Shown here: piece by piece, positions 29,430 to 38,700 of the stretch | Position numbering within the stretch: the stretch's first letter is position 1 | How the letters are laid out: every line of letters begins with the position of its first letter | Origin: Muribaculaceae bacterium | GTDB lineage: Bacteria; Bacteroidota; Bacteroidia; Bacteroidales; Muribaculaceae | Assembly: GCA_022509085.1 (NCBI GenBank) | Contig: JAFLTW010000009.1 | Location: 20,947 to 84,946, forward strand | DNA length: 64,000 nt | Reading direction: 5' to 3' | The notes under the pieces: model-generated | The model's input: only the letters and a program-made list of their open reading frames with translations | The model's database searches: none | Told to the model about the DNA's origin: nothing | Made by a program: the position numbers and the translations under genes

Positions 29430-29990
29430 TTATTTTTTTCGGAGCCTACAGAGGTGTTGCGGGGTAATGTTAAGATAGGACGCTATATCCTTTAAATCAA
29501 AAATTTCAAATATTCTCGGACATTTTCTCAACAGCGTTTCGTATCTTTCTTTTGGAGACTGTATGTAAAAGCTTATCAGCCTTTCGTAGGCCGTATAGAA
29601 TAATTGCTCGTTTGCTTGTGCTATTTGGCGTTCAACTTCGATATCTGTTTTTGCCAATTCCTTAATCTTCGTTGCCGAAAGGCAATATATTTCCAAATCA
29701 GAATTAGCCACAATTGTTACCACGGAAGGTTTGTGATGAAGAAAGAAAGGCCAACTCGCTGCATATCCGCCCACTGTTTCCAATCCTACAATTCTTTCCT
29801 CGTAATCTGCCGTATAAGCTACGTATTTTGCTGAGCCAGATTTTATTAAACCAAAATATTTAGCCACCTCACCTATCGTTATGAATTCATCTCCTCTCCT
29901 GTAAGTTCGGAGCAAGCCCTCTTCATGACACAGCCGACTCCAAAATTCAGAGTCTATTTTTTCCAGATATGTATTGAATTCTTTAATCAT
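29430..29990 (-). CDS. Crp/Fnr family transcriptional regulator
   Basis: cNMP-binding-like N-terminus; DIASYLNITPQHLCRLRKK HTH. Confidence 0.88.
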   Translation of the reverse strand: MIKEFNTYLEKIDSEFWSRLCHEEGLLRTYRRGDEFITIGEVAKYFGLIKSGSAKYVAYTADYEERIVGLETVGGYAASWPFFLHHKPSVVTIVANSDLEIYCLSATKIKELAKTDIEVERQIAQANEQLFYTAYERLISFYIQSPKERYETLLRKCPRIFEIFDLKDIASYLNITPQHLCRLRKK

Positions 29991-30310
29991 GAGTCATCTA
30001 AGCCAAACAAGTATAGTTCAAATAAGAAAAGATTCTATTTTTAATTGAAGTGAATTGTTGAAACCACTTCTAATACTATCTGATTACTCAACGAAAAATT
30101 AAAAGGAAAATTTCACAGTCATTTACGCGGAATATTAGACAATCTCTGATTCTCTAAAGCAAAGCAGTTCACGATGATAAATTATGTAAAGAAATTTAGT
30201 TAATCAAAAAGTCGTGTAAAGCGAAACAGTGATAGTGTAAAAAAGGATCAGTTAATCTACCTAAAAGTGTAAGCCTTTTTCAGAGATAGTCAATGCCACA
30301 AAATTACATC

Positions 30311-30334
30311 GATAAATAAGGAGGATAAAAGACA
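30311..30334 (+). repeat. 5' cassette motif, copy 2 (DUF3800 cassette)
   Basis: GATAAATAAG-GAGGA-TAAAAGACA. Confidence 0.55.
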
Positions 30335-30382
30335 AGAAAACCGAAGAAAAATTCGTAACTTTGTAAAACTAAAAACAGAACG

Positions 30383-31213
30383 ATGATACACATTTGGCTC
30401 GACGAAAGCGACCGTCACGGAGAATTTTATTCAAATTTCTATGGTGGCATTTTAGTTCCCTCACGATATTATCCTGAGGTTTTAGCGCGTATGCGTGGCG
30501 TTGTTGCAAAAGCCAATATAAATGATGAAATCAAATGGCAGAAAGTAAATGAGTATCATTTTGAAAAATATAAACTCGTAGTTGATGAACTTTTTGACCT
30601 TGCTTTAGAAGATAAATTAAAAATTAGAATTTTCTTTAGACATAATCAGTATAGTCCTAATAGGATAACTCCGGAAGAAAGGAAAGCGGACTATCCCATG
30701 CTTTATTATCAGTTTATCAAATACGCCTTTGGGCTTCCATATGCTGATAAAACTGATTTGGACTCTATGATACTATATATAGATGAAATCCCTTTGAGAA
30801 GAAGTGAAAGAGATGAATTTATTTCACATATCAGGGCATTGGCTAATGATCCGATATTGAAGAAAAAGGGATTGAATATTCCGAATGACGGAATTATAGA
30901 AGTTAATTCTAAAAATCATTTACCTCTACAATTTATGGATGTTATTCTGGGAGCGATATGTTTTAAGCTCAATGAGAAAGATAAATTAAAGACAGAGGGA
31001 GAAAATAAAGTTGGGAAACGCACCCTGTTGAAATTAAAATTATACCGACATATAAATCAACGTATACGTGAGATTTATCCTAATTTCAATATAGGTATAA
31101 CGACTCCAATACGAGAGAAATCAGATAGTTGGACACAAGTTTATCGTCATTGGAGTTTCATTCCGAAGTATCATACACGCGATACTTCACGAACCAAAAG
31201 GGCAAAAAAATAA
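30383..31213 (+). CDS. DUF3800 domain protein
   Basis: MIHIWLDESDRHGEFYSNFYGGILV, LPLQFMDVILGAI; TAACTTTG promoter upstream. Confidence 0.88.
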   Translation: MIHIWLDESDRHGEFYSNFYGGILVPSRYYPEVLARMRGVVAKANINDEIKWQKVNEYHFEKYKLVVDELFDLALEDKLKIRIFFRHNQYSPNRITPEERKADYPMLYYQFIKYAFGLPYADKTDLDSMILYIDEIPLRRSERDEFISHIRALANDPILKKKGLNIPNDGIIEVNSKNHLPLQFMDVILGAICFKLNEKDKLKTEGENKVGKRTLLKLKLYRHINQRIREIYPNFNIGITTPIREKSDSWTQVYRHWSFIPKYHTRDTSRTKRAKK

Positions 31214-31360
31214 CCCGCGTAACCTACACTTGTGGGCTACGCACTTTTCACGTAGCCGTTCAGTTACGAAGGGTATTTTTAATTGTGCAAAGATAATAAT
31301 ATTTTCTCTATGCACAAAATAATAACCAATAAAATTGCAATAAAGTTTTCATACAAATGA

Positions 31361-31468
31361 AAAAGCCTTCCCTTTCGAGAATGCTAACGAGGAGAGAGAC
31401 GATAGGGGAGGCAATACCTGCGGAATATGTGACCGGTTGACCCCATTTGGTAATCGTCGATGAACAGG
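31361..31468 (+). repeat. 3' cassette repeat, copy B
   Basis: AAAAGCCTTCCCTTTCGAGAATGCTAACGAGGAGAGAGACGATAGGGGAGGCAATACCTGCGGAA...TTTGGTAATCGTCGATGAACAGGT. Confidence 0.82.
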
Positions 31469-31498
31469 TTGACACGGCCCCATTATAGACAGGGTTGC

Positions 31499-31909
31499 CT
31501 ACATTTTGTTTTCGTGGGTTGTGATGTCTGCGTCCTCTGCTGTATATTTGCCGAGTGAGCCTTCTTTGGCCTGAATACAGACGTAAGTCATGGGCTCTGC
31601 GGATGTGCATTTGAGGTTGCGGTCGCAATTAGTGGCTACACGGATTACGGAACCTTCGGCGATATCAAATGCCTCATCCCCTACCTGAAAACGGCCAGCG
31701 CCGGAAAGGATGATGTAATTTTCCTCGTTTTCACGGTGGCTGTGGTAGAAGGGAACTTCCACGCCGGTGGAAAGTGTACCGAAGGAGATTTCACATGATG
31801 TAGCGCCAGTGGCGTCCTTTACAAACTGCTTGCCTTCGAAAGCCTTGAGACTGCCAACGGAAGCATGGGCGAATTTATCGCCTTTGTTGAGTACCTTTAC
31901 TTCGCTCAT
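31499..31909 (-). CDS. Cupin-domain protein
   Basis: VPFYHSHRENEENYIILSGAGRFQVGDEAFDIAEGSVIRV. Confidence 0.9.
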   Translation of the reverse strand: MSEVKVLNKGDKFAHASVGSLKAFEGKQFVKDATGATSCEISFGTLSTGVEVPFYHSHRENEENYIILSGAGRFQVGDEAFDIAEGSVIRVATNCDRNLKCTSAEPMTYVCIQAKEGSLGKYTAEDADITTHENKM

Positions 31910-31920
31910 AGTAGTGTTTT

Positions 31921-32045
31921 TTAAATAATTACTTTTTCTGTCTTATAGCCGATTCGTCTTATATAAATTCCATGCTGGAGATTGATGACACGTAGACCTT
32001 GCAGAGAGTAATTTCTTCGGGCTACGCTCTTGATATTTTCAACTG
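31921..32045 (-). pseudogene. 3' fragment encoding the C-terminal tail of a secreted protein
   Basis: Reverse strand AVENIKSVARRNYSLQGLRVINLQHGIYIRRIGYKTEKVII*, near-identical to the C-terminus of 35706..40595. Confidence 0.85.
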
Positions 32046-32112
32046 CAAAAATAATAAATTTGGGTGAAACTGGAAGAAAATCTTTCAGGTTTTCCACTAT
32101 CCCTTCAAGCCG

Positions 32113-32346
32113 GTGCAGTCGGTACAGGATAGCGGGTTACATGGAGCAAAACATGCATTCCATATGCCAAATGGTAGAGTATGGAATCATTTGACAACAA
32201 AGTTCGGCGAAAATGACGAAGCCGTTTTGTATTACGCCGAAAAAACAATAGAGAAAGGCTGGAAGTGCGATCCTTTAGACAAATCGAATTTCAAAAATGT
32301 CAATGTACTCTCTGGCTCAAGTGAACCGAATTTATTGAGTTTTTAA
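32113..32346 (+). pseudogene. Possible remnant of a DUF1016/YhcG-like nuclease gene
   Basis: KFGENDEAVLYYAEKTIEKGWKCD resembles the YhcG N-terminal pattern; short and isolated. Confidence 0.35.
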
Positions 32347-32372
32347 GTTAACACTTTTAGTGGACACTCATG

Positions 32373-32399
32373 ACCGCTAAATAAGGAAACTAAAAGATA
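32373..32399 (+). repeat. 5' cassette motif, copy 3 (AlbA_2 cassette)
   Basis: ACCGCTAAATAAG-GAAAC-TAAAAGATA. Confidence 0.6.
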
Positions 32400-32457
32400 A
32401 CTTATTTCAGTAAAAAGTGCTAATTTTGTAACTGAAACCGCTTACTCAAGATTAAAT

Positions 32458-33855
32458 ATGGCAAGACTTCATTTTCCTGAAAATCAAAATATAGAATGTA
32501 AAGAAAGTTGGAGAGACGAGTATCTAAAATGGATATGTGGTTTCGCCAATGCACAGGGAGGCCGAATTTATATAGGGGTAGAAGACGGTTCTCATGAAAT
32601 TGTAGGAATTGGCAATAGCAAACGGCTTTTGGAAGATTTGCCAAACAAGATTGTAACAAATCTTGGCATAATGGCTGATGTAAATTTATTAAATGAGGAT
32701 GGTCAGGATTATATCGAAATTGTTGTTAAACCGAGTAATGTTCCTATTGCGTGTAAAGGAACCTACCATTATCGTAGCGGTAGTACCAAACAAGAATTAA
32801 AAGGGTCTGCATTGCAGAACTTTTTGCTGAAGAAATTAGGGAAAACATGGGACGACGTGGCTGTTGAAAATGCCACGTTAGAGGATATTGATAGAGTTTC
32901 GATTGAATATTTCCTAAAAAAAGGAATAGAATCGCAACGTATTCCCAATAGTATGGCAACTGCTTCGACTGAAGAAGTCTTGCGCTCGCTTCAACTTATA
33001 GATGAAGAAAATCATATTAAGACAGCCGCAATTCTACTTTTTGGAAAGAACCCCTTAAAATATTTTCACAGCGTTGAATTTAAGATTGGACGATTTGGTA
33101 AGAACGAGGCCGACCTTATTATACAGGATATAATAGAAAGTAATCTCATTCAGATGGGCGATAGGGTGCTGGATGTTTTGATGGCTAAATATTTAGTGTC
33201 GCCCGTAAGTTTTAAGGGTATGCAACGCTATGAAACCCTTGAAATTCCCAGGGAGGCATTGCGTGAGATTTTATACAACGCGATAGCCCACAAGAATTAT
33301 ATGGGCCCGGCTATACAGATGCACGTCTATGACGATAAAATAGAGATATGGAACGATGGCAATCTTCCCGAAGGGTTCAACGAAGAAATTCTATATGGCA
33401 GCCATCCATCAATACCAAGGAATCCCAATATTGCCAAGGCAATGTTCATGGCAGGGTTTATCGATACATGGGGCCGTGGGTATAAGAAAATATCTGAAGG
33501 CTTTGAGAAAAATGGTCTTCCGGTTCCTAAAGTCCATGATTTTTTCAACGGGACACAAGTCGTTATTGAACGCACAGAATTTCTGAAACTTAATCTCGTT
33601 GGTCGGAGAAATGTCGGAGAAAATGTCGGAGAAAATGTCGGAGAAAATGTCGGAGAAAAAGCTGCAGCAAGATATAATGCGATAAAAAAATTAATAAAAG
33701 AGAATCCCTTTATTACTGCTGTACAACTTTCGGAAAAGCTTTCCGTTACAGACCGAACGATTGAAAGGGATTTAGCCAAGCTGCAAACAATGCAATTATT
33801 AATCCGAGAAGGTGCAGCCAACGGTGGCCGCTGGATAATAATTGACAAGAATTAA
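32458..33855 (+). CDS. AlbA_2/Schlafen-type ATP-binding protein with C-terminal HTH
   Basis: ESWRDEYLKWICGFANAQGGRIYIGVEDG; REALREILYNAIAHKNY; VTDRTIERDLAKLQ; VGEN repeat linker. Confidence 0.92.
   Translation: MARLHFPENQNIECKESWRDEYLKWICGFANAQGGRIYIGVEDGSHEIVGIGNSKRLLEDLPNKIVTNLGIMADVNLLNEDGQDYIEIVVKPSNVPIACKGTYHYRSGSTKQELKGSALQNFLLKKLGKTWDDVAVENATLEDIDRVSIEYFLKKGIESQRIPNSMATASTEEVLRSLQLIDEENHIKTAAILLFGKNPLKYFHSVEFKIGRFGKNEADLIIQDIIESNLIQMGDRVLDVLMAKYLVSPVSFKGMQRYETLEIPREALREILYNAIAHKNYMGPAIQMHVYDDKIEIWNDGNLPEGFNEEILYGSHPSIPRNPNIAKAMFMAGFIDTWGRGYKKISEGFEKNGLPVPKVHDFFNGTQVVIERTEFLKLNLVGRRNVGENVGENVGENVGEKAAARYNAIKKLIKENPFITAVQLSEKLSVTDRTIERDLAKLQTMQLLIREGAANGGRWIIIDKN
33610..33659 (+). repeat. 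In-frame 12-bp tandem repeat (VGEN)n
   Basis: AATGTCGGAGAA repeated four times. Confidence 0.95.
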
Positions 33856-33920
33856 AGCCTTCTCTTTCGAGAAAGCTAACGAGGAGAGAGGCGATAGGGG
33901 AGGCAATACCTGCAGAACAT
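33854..33920 (+). repeat. 3' cassette repeat, copy C
   Basis: AAAGCCTTCTCTTTCGAGAAAGCTAACGAGGAGAGAGGCGATAGGGGAGGCAATACCTGCAGAA, starting at the AlbA_2 stop codon. Confidence 0.82.
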
Positions 33921-33928
33921 TTGGCTCT

Positions 33929-34615
33929 TTATAGATCTAGGCGTTTCTTGGCTTCTTCCACCAATCTGCTACCTAAATCTTTCGCGCGGTCAAGGTCTTC
34001 CTGGAAGTGTGCGTCACGGTAGGCGTGTTTATCTTCCTCACGGAATAAATCGAACTGCATCTGCGAATAGTCGTCAAACTGGTAAGTGTTGCAGATATAA
34101 AGCGATTCTCCAAAGCCATATACGTGTTTGCACCCATCTGTGGTATAACCAAGCAAAACGGGATAGTTCATATGGTCCATATAATCACGCGGACAGTTCA
34201 TTGTGAAGATACAGGCCGTGTTCTTTGGATTCACGAGTTTTACCTTTGAGTCGTAGGAATGCTTCGGGAAAAGAAAGCGCTCGATAAAGGCACGGAGAAG
34301 TCCTGTCGGATAGCTGAAATACACGGGTGAACCGAAAATAACAACATCGGCCTCGCGTGCCTTGTCAAGCCATGGCCAGGTTTCGTCCTTAATGCAACAC
34401 ACCGGGTCAACCTTGCTGAACCCTTTCCTCTGACATTGGAAACAACTGTAGCAGCCTTTAAGGTTTTTTACGGTATAAAGGTTGAGTAGCTCAACATCGG
34501 CTCCTGCATCCTTAGCGCCCTCCATGGCTGCTTTAAGAGCTTTGCCGGTATTGTGGTTCGGTCGCGGTGAGCCGTTTACCAACAAAACTTTAATTTTTCT
34601 TTCCTCCATAGTCAA
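33929..34615 (-). CDS. NAD(P)H-dependent FMN reductase / flavodoxin-fold oxidoreductase
   Basis: KVLLVNGSPRPNHNTGKALKAA; VVIFGSPVYFSYPTG. Confidence 0.9.
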   Translation of the reverse strand: MTMEERKIKVLLVNGSPRPNHNTGKALKAAMEGAKDAGADVELLNLYTVKNLKGCYSCFQCQRKGFSKVDPVCCIKDETWPWLDKAREADVVIFGSPVYFSYPTGLLRAFIERFLFPKHSYDSKVKLVNPKNTACIFTMNCPRDYMDHMNYPVLLGYTTDGCKHVYGFGESLYICNTYQFDDYSQMQFDLFREEDKHAYRDAHFQEDLDRAKDLGSRLVEEAKKRLDL

Positions 34616-34632
34616 TATAGTTTATAACATTA

Positions 34633-35523
34633 TTAAAATTCAAATTCCTCATACACTGTATTTCCGAGCCGATCTTCAATCCAGTTAAGAACGTCACCGG
34701 CTATCATATGTCCCTTGGGGTCAACCATCAGGAAGTGATTTACTCCCGCATAGATAAAAAGACTCTTGTCTTTTGCTACGGTCTGCTCATAAAACTCGAT
34801 AGCATCTTTAGGCGAAACGGAATCGTCGCCGTTGCCGTTAAGAATCATTACAGAGTTGCAGAAAGTATCGCGGTGAGTTTTCAGATATGCAATGCCTTCC
34901 TTGAAAGCGTTGAGGATAGCTGGATATATCTCTGAAAGAGTGCTTTTGTCACCTGGTTTTGAAAATTCCTTCATTGTCTTCCATTCAGGAAGATGAAGGG
35001 TTCCGTATGCAGCATCGATAGTGTTGATTCTGCTGTCGGGAGCCTCCGGTCTCGGCAGATAACCGAAATTAGTAAGATTGTAGCGGAGCACACCTGAAGC
35101 AAGGATTATTCCTCTCACTGCATCGGGATATTTGGTGCCGAAAAGAGCAGCCACATGACCTCCCATACTGTGGCCGAGCACGAATACCGGCACATCGGGA
35201 TTTTCTTGTTTGGCAAGACCTACAATGACTTTGAGGTCATCCACCATTTCCCAATAACTCTTCACATATCCTCGCTTGCCTTCGGACTTGCCGTGACCTC
35301 TCGCATCATAGCGGTAAACACCGATATTAGCTTGGATAAAAGGTTTTACAAAGTCGTCGTAAAGCCCGAGATTATTTGCAAGCCCATGAAGGATTATAAG
35401 GATTGCCTTGGGGGTGTCACTAATAAATTGGCGTACAAGGTTGAGCTTGGTTCCGTCCCAGCTCTCAATCATTTCATCATTGTAATAAAAGCCGTTAATA
35501 TTTTCAAACTTTGATAAGTCCAT
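34633..35523 (-). CDS. Alpha/beta hydrolase (monoacylglycerol-lipase-like)
   Basis: ILHGLANNLGLY, YDARGHGKSEG, VLGHSMGGHVA. Confidence 0.9.
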   Translation of the reverse strand: MDLSKFENINGFYYNDEMIESWDGTKLNLVRQFISDTPKAILIILHGLANNLGLYDDFVKPFIQANIGVYRYDARGHGKSEGKRGYVKSYWEMVDDLKVIVGLAKQENPDVPVFVLGHSMGGHVAALFGTKYPDAVRGIILASGVLRYNLTNFGYLPRPEAPDSRINTIDAAYGTLHLPEWKTMKEFSKPGDKSTLSEIYPAILNAFKEGIAYLKTHRDTFCNSVMILNGNGDDSVSPKDAIEFYEQTVAKDKSLFIYAGVNHFLMVDPKGHMIAGDVLNWIEDRLGNTVYEEFEF

Positions 35524-35644
35524 AGTATTAAAAAAAGAATAGATTGTATGGAAGTATAACATTTTGACAAACATTAGAGTTCACGTTCGATATACATAGC
35601 ATCGTCCCGCTCCTCCGGCCTAAATAATACAGTTATTAATAATG

Positions 35645-35690
35645 TAAAGACCAGGGTGATTTTAATCATACACCCTGATCTTTACATTCA
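35645..35690. terminator. Hairpin terminator
   Basis: GTAAAGACCAGGGTG...CACCCTGATCTTTAC. Confidence 0.6.
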
Positions 35691-35705
35691 TTGTTCTTAA
35701 CAGAA

Positions 35706-38700
35706 TTAAATAATTACTTTTTCTGTCTTATTGCCGATTCGTCTTATGTAAATTCCATGCTGGGGATTGATGACACGTAGACCTTGCAGAGTGTAGTATT
35801 CCGGTTCCGCTCCCTCAGTTGTTTCTATGGATTCAACGTCTGTTGACACATTATCGTTTTGGCCTACTCCAACATAGAAGGTATAGGTAGAGGTAGCACC
35901 ATTTTTCGAAACGGAAACGGTCAGTTTTTTCGGAGAACTATGTTCATTCATATCTGTCAGACTTGACAGGTCGACCGTTGCAAAATACTTTGAAGCGCCG
36001 GGATTAGAAGCTGCCGAGGCAACCCTTCTTTCCTGCATCCCCATAAATCCTTCTTTATAAGACTTGGAATCTAATGAGGCAGTGAATTCATCCACAAAAT
36101 AAAGACCGGGAATATAAACGATGGTGTTTGCTAAATCTGCGTTAAGCACATACTCTTTCGGTAAATTTATAGTCTTCTCATGCTCTTCATCTTCAGCAAA
36201 GGTATACCCATTGATATTAAATCCTTTATCTTTATTAAATATACCATTAAGATTAGGATAAATCTCTACCGTATAGGAGGGTATTTTCTTGTCAGCTGTG
36301 AAAATCGCATACCCCTCTTTCCCCTTTAATACAACCTCATATAGGCCTGAACAGGGTGCATTGACAACCAAAGTAAAGCCTTCGGAATCGGTGTCTTGGA
36401 TAAGTTTCGCTGACACCCCGGTATAAAAGCCGTCGACAAAGTCGCATTCAAGCGACTGGAGTTGCTGATACAGGCCAGAGCCTGGTGCAGTACGCGCAAA
36501 AATGTTTTGATATTCCTTCATCAAAGCGTCTTTGTCTTCAGCTTGGGAGTTTACCCATTGTCCGGAGGAGGAAGGGGTGATCTCAACAGAGATTACAGAA
36601 GGATCCTCTAATCCTTCAATAGAAAACAGTCCGGGGAAAGAGATTGATGATGATATGTTAAATGCATGACGAATTATTTCCTGAGATAGAGTCTCATTGT
36701 TGTCAACACAATCATTGGCTCCTCCCATGCTGTTTATATAAATAATTTCATCTCCTCCCATGAGTGCGTCGGCAATAGCAAGGTTACCTTCAAATTTTTC
36801 CACCCAATCTTTATACTCTTCCAATGTAGTCGCAGGATTGCTATAGGGACTGCCGTTGCCGGTTACATTGTAAATCAGCATATAAGTATCCCACCATTCA
36901 TCATATTTCCAGTAGTCGACATTTTGTGTAAGCTCTGTTGCCTGATTAATTAAAATTTCAAGACGGTCTCTTAATTCCACATACTCCCTGTCATGAACCT
37001 TTTTGATTTTCCATTTCCCTTCGTCTCCGGTCATAAATGATAGCGAGGCCATTCTGGTGACCACGTTGGTTTCATTTGGGGCTTCCAGCATTAGGGTGAT
37101 TAATGAATGGGAAATATCACCGTTAATGGATAAACCAAATTCGCCTATTTTGTCTTCGACAGGATTCAATTTGAAATAAACGGGAGCTGCCGACATCGGC
37201 AACCTCTGTTTCCCGTCAAGCGAATTACCTACGTATTTACCGTTGCCCGAGGGATTCATATTGCGCAAGGCAAAAATTTCAGGATCATCTGTACCTTCAA
37301 AAACCCACTGACGCGCAAAAGTTTCAGCAGACGCTACAGGATTGGTTGCAACGTAATCCCCTTCTCCTGAAAGGTAACGAAGTGGATTGTCCTTATCTGT
37401 AAATACATTTTGTAAAACATATCCCGCACCCGGCTCTATTCCAATCGTCAGTTCAACGGATTTCGTTAGATTCTTGAATATCTGAAGTTGAGTATTATAG
37501 AAGGCGCCCAATTCTTCGTTTTCGTAATTATCCTTTTCAAGCATATCGGATATTATCTTGCAATGGGCGTCAAACATTTCAGAGGCTTCAGGTTTTAGAT
37601 AACCAACGGTTACCCCTTCGGGATCTATATTTACTTTATATTCTTTATATTGGCCAATCAATCCTTCAAGCAGGTTTTTGTAGTTATTGGTCATGTCTAC
37701 ATTTGAAGAATCCACAACTTTTGTAATATACCATTTGCTTGCATCGGCGTCAGAACTCCAACCCACAACGCTGCCGTTGCCCCCGATGTGAATCGCAAGA
37801 TTCGTGTTATCTATAGGCGTCATTACAAAAAGTCCTATTCTGGAATCTTTTTCTCTTGCAGATCTCACATTATATTGATACCCTCCGCTATATTTCAACT
37901 GAAGAGTCTGAGATGAACCTTCCGCTTTCCATATATATGCTTTATTACCCCAATTCTGGATATAATATGTGCCTTCTTCCATAGCCGGCATAAAATTCCA
38001 CTGGAAGTTAACTGCCGCTGCCGCTCCCGGATCTTTAGGCTTTGCAGCCGTGGAGCATATACCATTGGAATTGAAGGTCAATGCTTGACCGGTGTTTCTT
38101 GCAAAATTTGACAACATATAGAGATTGCCCATCTCTAAAGGAATAAACGATTCGTTGTCGTTAGTGATTTTGTTGAACTCGTCGGTAAGATTTACTATCA
38201 ACGTGGAAAAAGTTTTTGAATCAGTATTTTCGTCGCTCAGAGCCGCATCAATCTTGCTGAGAAGAGAAACGAGATCCAACACACTGTTTTTCTTCAAATA
38301 CCCCACTTTCGTTTCCGATTCATCAACGTAATTCAAAAGGTTTTTAGCAGATACCACCAATCTCTGCAAAATGGCTTTTTTATCATTTATCCCCCCATCC
38401 ATTATAAGATTGGATACGGTTTCAGTGGATTTGTCCGCTCCCACTGCCTGCATAATAGCCTCTCCCGAACGGAGTTTGTCAGCAAGCTCTTCGGAGACTT
38501 GAAATGTCTTGCTGTTTGAAAATCCGAGCAGGTTGCCATCCTTGTCTTTTATGATGAAACCGGCTCCCGGGTCACCGTCGGTGGTTATTGTTACGGTGTT
38601 TATGTCTACGGAATATCCAAAGGAGCCTGAAGGAGCCCGGTCGGTACTGAACGCGTCAAAACCGCCGAAGTCGCCGGCATCCTCTTTTTTGAATCCATCA

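Noticed and set aside
33610-33659. Repeat considered as a CRISPR array
   Set aside because: 12-bp units without spacers, in frame within a CDS. No CRISPR array or cas gene was seen in the window.
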